Source of the DNA: an uncultured Butyrivibrio sp. | GTDB lineage: Bacteria > Bacillota > Clostridia > Lachnospirales > Lachnospiraceae | DNA length: 48,342 bases | NCBI GenBank assembly: GCA_910577605.1 | Contig: CAJTON010000010.1 | Location: forward strand, 21,885-70,226 | Direction of reading: 5' to 3' | Shown here: positions 32,653-41,279 of the stretch, piece after piece | Position numbering within the stretch: the first letter of the stretch is position 1 | Layout: every line of letters starts with the position of its first letter | The notes under the pieces: model-generated | What the model was told of the DNA's origin: nothing | The model's input: only the letters and a program-made list of their open reading frames with translations | Database searches by the model: none | Program-made: the position numbers and the translations under genes

Positions 32653-32973
32653 ATGGTTTTTCAGCTTGGTTCCGCGCTGTTGGACGCATGCGTGTTGGCG
32701 GTGCTTGACCGTGGAGATACTTACGGATATGTGCTGACGCAGAACATCAAGGAAATCGTTGAGATTTCTGAGTCTACGCTGTACCCTGTGCTCAGGCGGC
32801 TGCAAAAGGATAACAGCCTTACCACCTACGACATGGCGTATCAGGGAAGAAACAGGCGGTATTACGCGATAACGCCGCAGGGAAAGGCGAGACTGAATTA
32901 TTATCTGGGAGAGTGGAACGATTACAAATATAAGTTAGACAAAATTCTTTACGGAGGGAATGAAAATGAATAA
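32653..32973 (+). CDS. PadR family transcriptional regulator
   Basis: A 106-residue PadR-s1-type regulator: a winged helix (VLAVLDRGDTYGYVLTQ, SESTLYPVLRRLQKDNSL, and the wing RRYYAITPQGKARL) with a short C-terminal helix for dimerisation. AGGAGGAG gives the start. The following genes encode DUF1700 and DUF4097 proteins, a common cassette in Firmicutes in which PadR governs membrane-linked stress genes. Autoregulation is likely through the palindrome upstream. Confidence 0.94.
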   Translation: MVFQLGSALLDACVLAVLDRGDTYGYVLTQNIKEIVEISESTLYPVLRRLQKDNSLTTYDMAYQGRNRRYYAITPQGKARLNYYLGEWNDYKYKLDKILYGGNENE

Positions 32974-33541
32974 GTATAATTATCTGAACGCGTTGAGCAA
33001 TATTATTCAGAATGAACTGCCTGCGGATGAATACAACAATGTGATGCAGTATTACAGCGAATATTTTGCGGACGCAGGGGTGGAGAAGGAGCAGGATGTT
33101 ATGGCGGCCCTCGGAACGCCTGAGGAGCTTGCCGTAAGCATAATTGCGGAACAGCGCGGAAAACAGCCTGAGGAGGTCGTTGTGAAGACCAAGAGGAAAG
33201 GACTTCCGTTGGGCTGGATAATCGCAATAGCGATAGTCGGCTCGCCTATATGGCTCGCGCTTTTATGTGTGGTAATCGCATTGGCGGCATGCGCGTTTGC
33301 TTTGGTGGTGTCATTTGCGGCGTTCGCGGTAAGCTTTGTGATCGGCGGCGTCGTACTTATCGTGGGCGGCATCGGAAGGCTCTTTTTATCACCCGCTGAG
33401 GGAATGGTAGTGCTTGGCACCGGATTTCTTATGGAGGCAATCGGAATAGCGCTTACAATGTTAAGCATATTCCTTATAAAGCTTGCAGTGAACGGAATTA
33501 AGTCGTCAAGGGCAAAGAAAAGGACAAGGAGGGTAAGATAA
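32966..33541 (+). CDS. DUF1700 family membrane protein
   Basis: A 191-residue protein starting MNKYNYLN (ATG chosen because GGAGGG is seven bases upstream; an ATG two codons earlier is too close to it). The N-terminal ~75 residues form the DUF1700 (HAAS-like) helical domain with YYSEYFADAG and LGTPEELA; three hydrophobic segments follow (about 80-105, 108-135, 145-170) and a basic tail. It overlaps padR by 8 bases and shares its final A with the ATG of the next gene, so the three genes are tightly coupled. Confidence 0.88.
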   Translation: MNKYNYLNALSNIIQNELPADEYNNVMQYYSEYFADAGVEKEQDVMAALGTPEELAVSIIAEQRGKQPEEVVVKTKRKGLPLGWIIAIAIVGSPIWLALLCVVIALAACAFALVVSFAAFAVSFVIGGVVLIVGGIGRLFLSPAEGMVVLGTGFLMEAIGIALTMLSIFLIKLAVNGIKSSRAKKRTRRVR

Positions 33542-34386
33542 TGAAGAAAATATTTATAATTCTTGGCGTAGTAGCAGGAGCGTTTGCTGTTATCGGAGGT
33601 ACACTGCTAGGCATCGGTTTTGTGATGGGCGCAAGAAATGACATACAGCTTTTCAACGGAGCCCTTGGTTTCAGCTTCGGCAGGGGAGAGCTTGTAAAAC
33701 AGGAGTACAGAGAGATAGAGGCGTTTGATTCTCTTTACGTTGATATGAATCTCGGAAGAGTGGAGATCGTCGCCGGAGAAGAGTACGCTATTGAGTATCA
33801 GCTTTATTCGGATAACATAAAGTGCGACGTTGACAAAGGAGTGCTTACATTTAAGGAGCAGGGAAAAAAGAACCATATAATATGCTTTGATTTCGGGTGG
33901 TTCGGACATCATAAGGACAGCTATATCAAGATCTATGTTCCAGAAAAGAAGCTTGACAGCGCGGAAATATACGCTGATATGGGAAAGGTGGATATAAGCG
34001 GAATTTCATGTGAAAGCCTTACGCTTGACTGCGATATGGGAGCCGTCAGCTGCAATGATATAAGTGTCGGCAGGCTGTATATCGACGCGGATATGGGAGG
34101 CGTGGAATTTGACGGAACGGTTACCGATAAAATAGACGCGGACGTTAACATGGGAAGCGTTTATATCAAAGGCTGGCTTGACTGCGACCTAGAGATAGAC
34201 GCGGATATGGGCAGCGTGGACATAGTGACGTATTACAGCGCCTCGTCTTATCGGTATGATTTTGAAGTCGGAATGGGCGGAAAAGAGGTTCACGACAACG
34301 GAGGAACTGACAGCGAAAAGCTGCATAACATGAATATTGACTGCGATATGGGAGATATAAACGTAACGCATAAAAAAGCGGAATAG
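33541..34386 (+). CDS. DUF4097 family beta-strand repeat protein
   Basis: A 281-residue protein with one N-terminal membrane helix (about 3-29) and a DUF4097-type repetitive beta-helix outside. The repeat unit includes an acidic-Met-Gly turn that recurs six or more times: YADMGKVDIS, DCDMGAVSC, DADMGGVEF, DVNMGSVYI, DADMGSVDI, DCDMGDINV, at about 20-residue intervals. The function is unknown; in such cassettes it is thought to be an envelope sensor or adhesin-like protein. The regular D-x-D-M-G turns may bind a metal, but this is a guess. Confidence 0.88.
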   Translation: MKKIFIILGVVAGAFAVIGGTLLGIGFVMGARNDIQLFNGALGFSFGRGELVKQEYREIEAFDSLYVDMNLGRVEIVAGEEYAIEYQLYSDNIKCDVDKGVLTFKEQGKKNHIICFDFGWFGHHKDSYIKIYVPEKKLDSAEIYADMGKVDISGISCESLTLDCDMGAVSCNDISVGRLYIDADMGGVEFDGTVTDKIDADVNMGSVYIKGWLDCDLEIDADMGSVDIVTYYSASSYRYDFEVGMGGKEVHDNGGTDSEKLHNMNIDCDMGDINVTHKKAE

Positions 34387-34411
34387 TAACAGACTCATGA
34401 GTGGGGGAATT

Positions 34412-34446
34412 AAAAGGCAGGGCGTAAATGCGCTGCCTTTTTTTTG
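34412..34446 (+). terminator. Rho-independent terminator of the padR operon
   Basis: AAAAGGCAG and CTGCCTTTT pair with an inner GC/GC, followed by eight T. Confidence 0.88.
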
Positions 34447-34511
34447 ATTTAAGATATTATGCTTTTTAATTTAAAAAAATAAAAAATACTACATTTAGTG
34501 TGATTTTCCTC

Positions 34512-34540
34512 TTGCATATACTATATATTGATGTTATACT
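34512..34540 (+). promoter_or_regulatory. pflB promoter
   Basis: TTGCAT, 17-base spacer, TATACT, 64 bases before the ATG. No Fnr- or Rex-type palindrome could be recognised nearby. Confidence 0.65.
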
Positions 34541-34604
34541 GACAACGGACTGCGAAAGAGATTTCTGAAAACAGCTTATTAATACATTTGGAGGAGTATA
34601 GGAT

Positions 34605-36857
34605 ATGCCTGAGATAAAAGAGTGGGAAGGGTTTAAAGGAAAAATATGGAAGGAAGAGATCAATACAAGAGATTTCATCCAAAATAATTATACGCCGTAC
34701 GACGGGGACGAGAGCTTTCTTTCCGGACCGACGGAGGCTACGGATAAGCTTTGGGGCAGCTTACAGGAGCTTCAGAGGGAGGAACGCGCGAAAGGCGGAG
34801 TGCTTGATATGGACACCGGCATTGTTTCGTCGCTCACGTCTCACGGACCCGGATATATAAGCGAGGAGCTTAAAGGTCTGGAAAAGGTCGTCGGCTTGCA
34901 GACGGACAAGCCGTTAAAAAGAGCGTTTATGCCTTACGGCGGCATAAAAATGGCGGAGGAATCCTGCGAGATGTACGGGTATACTCCCGATTCAGAGCTT
35001 CATAAAATATTTAACGTATATCATAAAACGCACAATCAGGCTGTTTTTGACGCTTACACTCCTGAGATGAGAAGGGCGCGCAAGAATAAGATAATGACGG
35101 GACTGCCGGACACCTACGGCAGGGGCAGGATAGTCGGCGATTACAGGAGAGTGGCGCTTTACGGCGTTGATTTTCTCATAGAACAGAAGAAAAAAGATTT
35201 AGACGAGTGCGGCAACGGCACGATGAGCGAGAAAGTCATAAGACTGCGCGAGGAGATTGCCGAGCAGATAAAGGCGCTCAAGGGAATGAAGGAGATGGCG
35301 GCGCTTTACGGCTTTGATATTTCCGCTCCGGCGGCAAATGCGCGCGAGGCTGTCCAGTGGCTTTACTTCGGCTATCTTGCCGCCATAAAAACACAGAACG
35401 GAGCGGCGATGAGCGTCGGACGCGTATCGACCTTCCTTGATATTTATATCAAAAGAGATATGGACGCCGGAATTCTTACCGAGGCTGAGGCGCAGGAGCT
35501 TATAGACCATCTGACGATGAAATGCAGAATGGTAAAATTCGCGAGGATAAAATCCTACAACGAGCTTTTTTCGGGCGATCCCGTATGGGCTACGCTTGAG
35601 GTGGCGGGACTCGGACAGGACGGGCGCTCGATGGTTACCAAGACGGACTACCGTTTCCTTCACACGCTTGAAAATATGGGGCCCTCGCCGGAGCCTAACC
35701 TCACCGTGCTTTACTCGAAGAGGCTGCCGGAGAATTTCCGCAGATACGCAGCATATATATCGATAGAGACAAGCTCGATCCAGTATGAAAACGACGACGT
35801 TATGCGTCCGGTATGGGGGGACGACTACTCTATCTGCTGCTGTGTGTCGGCGACGCAGACGGGCAAGGAGATGCAGTTTTTCGGAGCGAGGGCGAACCTC
35901 GCGAAGTGCCTTAATTATGCGGTGAACGGCGGAGTGGATATGAAGAGCGGGGATCAGGTAGGTCCGCAGTACGCTCCCATAACCTCGGAATATCTTGATT
36001 ACGGCGAGGTAATGGACAAGTACGACAAGATGATGGACTGGCTCGCCGGACTATATGTGAACACGCTGAATCTCATTCATTATATGCATGACAAATATTA
36101 TTACGAGGCTGCGGAAATGGCGCTTATCGACACCAACGTAAGGCGTACCTTCGCGACCGGAATAGCCGGCTTTTCCCATGTAGTAGATTCGCTGAGCGCG
36201 ATAAAATACGCGAGGGTAAAGACTGTGCGCAACGAGGCTGGACTTGTAGTCGATTATGAGGTCGAGGGAGATTTTCCCCGTTACGGCAACGACGACGACC
36301 GCGCGGACGAGATCGCGGTATGGCTTCTCAAGACCTTTATGGGCAAGCTGGAGAAATTTGAAACCTACCGTGACTCTGAGCCTACGACCTCGATACTTAC
36401 GATCACCTCTAACGTGGTCTACGGCAAGGCGACGGGCGCGCTTCCCGACGGGCGCAAGGCGGGCGAGCCTTTTGCACCGGGCGCGAATCCGAGCTACAAC
36501 GCGGAGAAGAACGGGCTGCTTGCTTCGCTTAATTCGGTTGCAAAGCTTCCTTATGAATATGCGCTCGACGGTATCTCCAACACGCAGACGATACACCCTG
36601 ACGCTCTCGGACATGACGAGGCGGAGCGCATCAGCAACCTTGTAAGGGTAATGGATGGCTATTTTGAACAGGGAGCTCATCATCTCAATGTGAATGTGTT
36701 CGGCACCGAGAGGCTTATAGACGCGATGGAGCATCCTGAGAAGGAGGAATACGCCAACTTTACTATCCGTGTTTCGGGCTATGCGGTAAAATTCATCGAC
36801 CTGACAAAAGAACAGCAGATGGACGTTATAGCGAGGACCTGTCACGGAAATCTTTAA
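34605..36857 (+). CDS. pflB: Formate C-acetyltransferase (pyruvate formate-lyase)
   Basis: PflB splits pyruvate with CoA into acetyl-CoA and formate under anaerobic conditions, using a glycyl radical. The 750-residue length is typical. The catalytic cysteine pair Cys412-Cys413 lies in ICCCVSATQ, and the radical Gly725 in TIRVSGYAVKFIDLTKEQQ near the C-terminus. These identify true PFL rather than a diol dehydratase or ketoacid relative. GGAGGAG precedes the ATG. It is followed by its activase after a hairpin. Confidence 0.97.
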   Translation: MPEIKEWEGFKGKIWKEEINTRDFIQNNYTPYDGDESFLSGPTEATDKLWGSLQELQREERAKGGVLDMDTGIVSSLTSHGPGYISEELKGLEKVVGLQTDKPLKRAFMPYGGIKMAEESCEMYGYTPDSELHKIFNVYHKTHNQAVFDAYTPEMRRARKNKIMTGLPDTYGRGRIVGDYRRVALYGVDFLIEQKKKDLDECGNGTMSEKVIRLREEIAEQIKALKGMKEMAALYGFDISAPAANAREAVQWLYFGYLAAIKTQNGAAMSVGRVSTFLDIYIKRDMDAGILTEAEAQELIDHLTMKCRMVKFARIKSYNELFSGDPVWATLEVAGLGQDGRSMVTKTDYRFLHTLENMGPSPEPNLTVLYSKRLPENFRRYAAYISIETSSIQYENDDVMRPVWGDDYSICCCVSATQTGKEMQFFGARANLAKCLNYAVNGGVDMKSGDQVGPQYAPITSEYLDYGEVMDKYDKMMDWLAGLYVNTLNLIHYMHDKYYYEAAEMALIDTNVRRTFATGIAGFSHVVDSLSAIKYARVKTVRNEAGLVVDYEVEGDFPRYGNDDDRADEIAVWLLKTFMGKLEKFETYRDSEPTTSILTITSNVVYGKATGALPDGRKAGEPFAPGANPSYNAEKNGLLASLNSVAKLPYEYALDGISNTQTIHPDALGHDEAERISNLVRVMDGYFEQGAHHLNVNVFGTERLIDAMEHPEKEEYANFTIRVSGYAVKFIDLTKEQQMDVIARTCHGNL

Positions 36858-36879
36858 AAAATAACTGCGCATAAAAAAC

Positions 36880-36914
36880 GTGCCCGCGGACTTTGGTAAG
36901 ATAGCCGCGGGCAC
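36880..36914 (+). promoter_or_regulatory. Strong hairpin between pflB and pflA
   Basis: GTGCCCGCGG and CCGCGGGCAC form a perfect 10-bp stem with a 15-base loop, but no T-run follows. It may stabilise the 3' end of the pflB message or limit read-through, so that far more PflB than activase is made. Confidence 0.65.
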
Positions 36915-36935
36915 TAAGCATTAACGGAGGGCAAA

Positions 36936-37670
36936 ATGGGATTTGTGCATTCGATAGAAACCTTCGGCTCTGTGGACGGGCCAGGCATACGTTTTGTGAT
37001 TTTCCTGACAGGCTGCAATATGCGCTGTCAGTTCTGCCATAATCCTGACACATGGGCGGTCGGGAGCGGAACGGAATACACGGCGCGGGAGCTTATCGAC
37101 AAGGCTCTGCGCTACCGAAGCTATTGGGGAGACGAGGGGGGAATAACCGTCAGCGGGGGCGAGCCGCTGCTTCAGATAGACTTTGTGACGGAGCTTTTTC
37201 GCATAGCTAAAGAAAACGGAATAGGGACGACCTGCCTTGACACCTCGGCGCAGCCGTTTACAAGGGAGGAACACTTTATCGGGAAATTTGATGCTTTGCT
37301 TGAATATACCGATTTGGTGATGTTAGATATAAAGCATATAGACGACGAGGCGCACAGGCTCCTGACCGGTCACGGCAACGCGAATATTCTCGACTGCGCG
37401 CGCCATATGGATTCCGTCGGACAGAAAATGTGGATAAGGCATGTGCTTGTGAGCGGCGGCGAGGCGGCGAGCGACAGCGATATATTCCTTGAGAGGCTTG
37501 CGGAATTTATAGGAACGCTTTCAAACGTGGAGAAGGTCGAGGTGCTGCCGTACCATACCTTCGGCATTCACAAATGGGAAAAGCTGGGGATCCCTTATAA
37601 GCTTGAGGGCGTAGAGCCGCCCGCTAAGGAGCGCGTGGATAACGCGAAAAGGATACTTGGCGCGGTCTGA
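36936..37670 (+). CDS. pflA: Pyruvate formate-lyase-activating enzyme
   Basis: A radical SAM enzyme that installs the glycyl radical on PflB. The 244-residue protein has the family N-terminus IETFGSVDGPGIRFVIFLTGC, the cluster motif CNMRCQFCHNPDTW (CxxxCxxC), and ITVSGGEPLLQ and DIKHIDDE motifs. GGAGGG precedes the ATG. Its product acts directly on the upstream gene product. Confidence 0.95.
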   Translation: MGFVHSIETFGSVDGPGIRFVIFLTGCNMRCQFCHNPDTWAVGSGTEYTARELIDKALRYRSYWGDEGGITVSGGEPLLQIDFVTELFRIAKENGIGTTCLDTSAQPFTREEHFIGKFDALLEYTDLVMLDIKHIDDEAHRLLTGHGNANILDCARHMDSVGQKMWIRHVLVSGGEAASDSDIFLERLAEFIGTLSNVEKVEVLPYHTFGIHKWEKLGIPYKLEGVEPPAKERVDNAKRILGAV

Positions 37671-37685
37671 TAACTCCGTTAAATA

Positions 37686-37714
37686 TTGTTTTTGACTCCG
37701 GAAAATGATATAAT
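37686..37714 (+). promoter_or_regulatory. Promoter of the ankyrin genes
   Basis: TTGTTT, 17-base spacer, TATAAT, 36 bases before the ATG. An overlapping TTGACT could pair with a different, poorer -10. Confidence 0.5.
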
Positions 37715-37749
37715 TATCTATCATAATTTCATTTAAGGCAGGACGGATA

Positions 37750-39027
37750 ATGTTTAATAATTACGCGATGTACAACTATGAAATAATAGAAAGCGCCGGA
37801 CAGGTGGCGTCGGGAGAACTTGAGCTTTCGCTGTCCGACTTGGATTTCCTTCTGAGAAGGACGGTGGACCTTTCGCTCAAAGAAAAGCTGGAGGGCGAGC
37901 TTGTTTTCGGAGTTTTTGGCAAGCTTCTGGAGGCGGTTGACTGCGATGACGATGATGAAGTGGAGTATGTTTTTGACGCGGTGGTCAGGGTTTTGAACAG
38001 TAAGACGGACGATTCGTTAATGGCGCTTGATATTCTTGCCGAAAGCAATATCAGTTTTACGGAGAAAAGATATTACGGCGGAGAGAGGACTGTTTTAAGG
38101 GACTGGCTCTTGGAGCGCGCTTTTGGCGCGGGGCTTTTAGAGAGAATGAGTAAGCTTGGCGTAGATTTAAACGGGGCTTTGATTGACGGGAAAACGCCCG
38201 CGTATATTCTTGCGGACAGGGAGTTTACAAAGAAAAGCGCGTTGGCGGACAGCGATATTGAGGAAGAACTGGCGAAAGCGGTATCTTTGTTTAGCGTAAG
38301 CTCCATGGAGGAGCTGACGGCGGCTGGAACCTCTGCGGCTCATCTTGCCGTTAAGAACGGTCATTATAAAATGCTTGAAGCTATGATAAAGGCGGGAATA
38401 AACATGAACCTTACTGAAGACAGCCCCTGTATCGCGGGCACGACGCTTTTGCATACGGCGTGCAGTTATGGCAGTATTGAATCGTTAAACCTTCTTATCG
38501 AAGCGGGAGCGGACGATACCCTGCTTGATGAGAATGAGGAAACCCCGGCACACAAAGTTGCTTGTTGTAATTATATTTCCAACTCTAAGGCTCTGACAAT
38601 TGAGAAGCGCATAGGGCTTTTAAGGGCGCTGAAAAACGCGGACTGCGGGGGAAAGGACGGCAGAACTCCTTTGATGGCGGCGCTTGACTGCGGCGACTAC
38701 GCTATACGCAATCAGCTTGCTCCTGTTTTTATAGAAAAGGGCGCGGACGTAAATCGTGCCGATAATTCAGGATATACGCCGCTTATGCTCGGACCGGACA
38801 TTGGCGTGATAAAGGAGCTTGTGAAGGCGGGAGCGGATGTGAATGCGCGAAATAAATACGGCGACTCGCCCCTTCATTTCGCGCTTGAGAGAGGCGACAG
38901 TCAGACGGCGGCGTATCTTATTAAAAAAGGCGCCGATTTTGGTGTTGCTGACGATAACGGCGTAACGCCGATGCAGCTTGCCGTGGAAAAAGGTCTTGAA
39001 GAGCTGCTGCCGCTTATGGGGCTGTGA
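37750..39027 (+). CDS. Ankyrin-repeat protein (first of a tandem pair)
   Basis: A 425-residue protein without signal peptide or membrane helix. The first ~190 residues are an acidic region with no recognised family, including FTEKRYYGGERTVLRDWLL and DGKTPAYILAD. Ankyrin repeats follow from about residue 195: SAAHLAVKNGHYKMLEAMIKAGINMN, TLLHTACSYGSIESLNLLIEAGADD, GRTPLMAALDCGD, GYTPLMLG, GDSPLHFALERGDSQTAAYLIKKGAD. Ankyrin solenoids bind proteins; the partner is unknown. The next gene encodes a paralogue of exactly the same length. Confidence 0.88.
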   Translation: MFNNYAMYNYEIIESAGQVASGELELSLSDLDFLLRRTVDLSLKEKLEGELVFGVFGKLLEAVDCDDDDEVEYVFDAVVRVLNSKTDDSLMALDILAESNISFTEKRYYGGERTVLRDWLLERAFGAGLLERMSKLGVDLNGALIDGKTPAYILADREFTKKSALADSDIEEELAKAVSLFSVSSMEELTAAGTSAAHLAVKNGHYKMLEAMIKAGINMNLTEDSPCIAGTTLLHTACSYGSIESLNLLIEAGADDTLLDENEETPAHKVACCNYISNSKALTIEKRIGLLRALKNADCGGKDGRTPLMAALDCGDYAIRNQLAPVFIEKGADVNRADNSGYTPLMLGPDIGVIKELVKAGADVNARNKYGDSPLHFALERGDSQTAAYLIKKGADFGVADDNGVTPMQLAVEKGLEELLPLMGL

Positions 39028-39073
39028 ATAGGTGGTTCCCCGAACTATCAATAACCGGTAAAGGAGAAAAACA

Positions 39074-40351
39074 ATGGTATATGATTATGAGGAATGCAGG
39101 AGGAACAGACCTAAGGTGCTTGCGGGCGAGCTGGACTTGCCTGTGCAGGAGCTTTGGGCTATTCTTTATGACGCGCTAAGCTCGATAATGTATGTTGAAG
39201 AGGACGAAGAAGATACATATGTGAAGCTCAAGGAGGAAGCGGTCGGAGTTTTCGGGATAATGGTGCGGAAAATGGATCTGGACGATGACGAGGACGCGGA
39301 TACGTTTTTTGAAGCCCTTGAGGAGATAATGGGGAAGCAGATCTCCGCTGATAAGATCTTAGGAGCCTTGAAGGAGGCGGGCATAAGCTTTACGGAGCTT
39401 GTGTATTATCGCGGAGAGCCTGTAAATATAAGAGATTTTCTTTTGCAGGAATGCTTCATACCGGACCTGCCGATGGAAATGGCGCGGATAGGCGCGGATA
39501 TGAACAAGCCGCTCTTTAAAGGCAGAACTCCGGCGTACATTTTGGCGCAAAGCTTTTCTGCGTCAAGAAATGAAGCGCCGGACGAAAATGAGGAGGCTCT
39601 TGCAAAAGCAGCAGAGCAGTATTTCAGCGCGGAATCCATGGAGACCTTGAATTCGTACGGCGTATCGGCAGCGCATGAGGCGGCAGGCAGAAATCACCTT
39701 CTCATGCTTGAGGCGATGCTTAAAAAGGGAGTGGACGTCAATACGAGGGACGAGCAGGGAAATACGCTGCTGCACACGGCCTGTGAGGGTGGTTATCCCG
39801 GAATCGTTAAGCTGTTGATTGAAGCGGGGGCGGACGATACGATTATGAATATGAAGGAGGAAACTCCGGCGCACGTCGCTGTTTTAGCGGTAAAAAGGAC
39901 ATATTCGGTAAGCTCCGACGATGCCGCAAAGACTCTTAGGGAACTTAAAAATATAGATATTCCCGGAAAAGACGGAAGAACGCCGCTGATGCTTGCACAG
40001 GAATATGAACTTCGCGCTTCGGACGTGCTTACGCCCGTTCTTATCGAAATGGGAGCCGACGTAAACCGCGCTGACAACGACGGAAATACGGCGCTTCATC
40101 TGCATACTGAATGGTCGTGCGACAAGGACGTTATAAAGGCGATGATAAAGGCGGGATACGACCTCAACGCGAGAAATTCTGACGGGAATACGGCGCTTCA
40201 TTTCGCACTCGAAAACGGAGCAAGCGAGGCGGCTGTATATATGATAAAGAAAGGCGCCGACTACAATATCGCCAATGAAGATAATGTTACGCCTATGCAG
40301 ATCGCGGTAGAGGAAGGACTTGACGACGTGCTGCCGTTTATGGGGCTTTAG
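39074..40351 (+). CDS. Ankyrin-repeat protein (second of a tandem pair)
   Basis: A 425-residue paralogue of the preceding gene product, aligning end to end: the unknown N-terminal region (SFTELVYYRGEPVNIRDFLL, GRTPAYILAQ) and ankyrin units (SAAHEAAGRNHLLMLEAML, NTLLHTACEGGYPGIVKLL, GRTPLMLAQEYELR, GNTALHLHTEW, GNTALHFALENGASEAAVY). AAAGGAG gives the start, 46 bases after the first gene. Divergence at many sites with the full length kept suggests that both copies are under selection. Confidence 0.88.
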   Translation: MVYDYEECRRNRPKVLAGELDLPVQELWAILYDALSSIMYVEEDEEDTYVKLKEEAVGVFGIMVRKMDLDDDEDADTFFEALEEIMGKQISADKILGALKEAGISFTELVYYRGEPVNIRDFLLQECFIPDLPMEMARIGADMNKPLFKGRTPAYILAQSFSASRNEAPDENEEALAKAAEQYFSAESMETLNSYGVSAAHEAAGRNHLLMLEAMLKKGVDVNTRDEQGNTLLHTACEGGYPGIVKLLIEAGADDTIMNMKEETPAHVAVLAVKRTYSVSSDDAAKTLRELKNIDIPGKDGRTPLMLAQEYELRASDVLTPVLIEMGADVNRADNDGNTALHLHTEWSCDKDVIKAMIKAGYDLNARNSDGNTALHFALENGASEAAVYMIKKGADYNIANEDNVTPMQIAVEEGLDDVLPFMGL

Positions 40352-40358
40352 ATTTTTT

Positions 40359-41072
40359 TCATCCCTCGAACCGGAAAATATCGGGGACGGAATTGCCGCC
40401 GAAGGTCAGTACCGCCATTCTATACATCGCTTTCGCGTGAATGCGGTCGTGCCAGACAAATCTGCGCAGGACCTTGGGCAGCGACCATTCCTCGTCATAG
40501 CTGCCCGAAAACACTCCGAGGGAGAGAAAGTCGTGGATCTTTTCGAGAAGGGCAAAGCCCTGCTTACGGCAGTCAAGAATGCTGCCGGAATTGTCGGCGC
40601 TTATCCCTATCTCGCCCCAGTAGTAGCTGTTGACGTTTTTGGTGTGCTGGTACATTTCCTCGGCGGTCCGGGGGACGTCGCCGTAGAAGGTGCTTCTTTT
40701 GGGCAGGACGCTTTTGTTTTTGTCCGGCACGCTTTCGTAGAGTTGCAGGAAATCGGCTGCCGATTTAAGCGCCAGAGCTTTCAGGGCATCGTACTCATCG
40801 CGCGTCAGCGGCTTTTTTTCGCTTTCAAAAATAACGTCGCTGTCCGCGTCGCGTATGTCAAGTCCGGAGGCTTTCTCCTGAACGATCTCAATTTCATTTT
40901 CTTCTGTGTCGAAAATATCGCCGTCCCTCCAACGCATAAAAGAGATTATTTCGGAGGGCATTTTCTTAAGCGCCTCTTCCTTTGAGCGACCCCGCGTAAA
41001 GGCTCCCGCCGCGGTTTCGGAGTAAAGCAGAGTGTCGTTTCCGTTATGTTCCCATACGCATTTTATTTTCAT
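40359..41072 (-). CDS. Possible HicB-like/DinB-like two-domain protein
   Basis: A 237-residue protein not firmly recognised. The N-terminal ~50 residues (ending GAFTRGRSKEEALKKMPSEI) resemble the HicB/UPF0150 beta-alpha fold. The C-terminal ~150 residues look like a four-helix DinB/YfiT bundle, with His residues in EMYQHTKNVNSYYWGE and FVWHDRIHAKAMYRMA at spacing that could bind a metal. Both assignments are impressions. There is AAAGGAA before the ATG. It is convergent with the second ankyrin gene, seven bases between stops, with no clear terminator. Confidence 0.6.
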   Translation of the reverse strand: MKIKCVWEHNGNDTLLYSETAAGAFTRGRSKEEALKKMPSEIISFMRWRDGDIFDTEENEIEIVQEKASGLDIRDADSDVIFESEKKPLTRDEYDALKALALKSAADFLQLYESVPDKNKSVLPKRSTFYGDVPRTAEEMYQHTKNVNSYYWGEIGISADNSGSILDCRKQGFALLEKIHDFLSLGVFSGSYDEEWSLPKVLRRFVWHDRIHAKAMYRMAVLTFGGNSVPDIFRFEG

Positions 41073-41183
41073 TTATAAATTCCTTTCGCGTCAGTTTCTT
41101 CCTTAAATTATATCAGTCCGTTTGTCCAGACGGCAATAAAATTTTATTTAAATCCCCGATTTAAAAATATTTTCATTTATATG

Positions 41184-41212
41184 TTGACAAATTAAATACG
41201 GAGTGCTATTTT
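41184..41212 (+). promoter_or_regulatory. Heat-shock operon promoter
   Basis: TTGACA, 17-base spacer, TATTTT. The spacer end contains GAGTGCTA, a half-site identical to those of the CIRCE element just downstream. Confidence 0.75.
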
Positions 41213-41228
41213 AAGTATAGCCGAGGTG

Positions 41229-41255
41229 TTAGCACTCTATCAAGTTGAGTGCTAA
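41229..41255. promoter_or_regulatory. CIRCE operator
   Basis: TTAGCACTC-N9-GAGTGCTAA, an exact match to the CIRCE consensus bound by HrcA. It lies between promoter and hrcA, so HrcA represses its own operon and is released on heat stress. Confidence 0.97.
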
Positions 41256-41279
41256 CAAAATGAGACGGAGGCGAATATA

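Noticed and set aside
33961..34380. Possible DNA repeat array from recurring GATATGGG-like segments
   Set aside because: The recurrence follows the coding of D-M-G turns in the DUF4097 protein; intervals are irregular at the DNA level, and it is neither a CRISPR nor a simple repeat.
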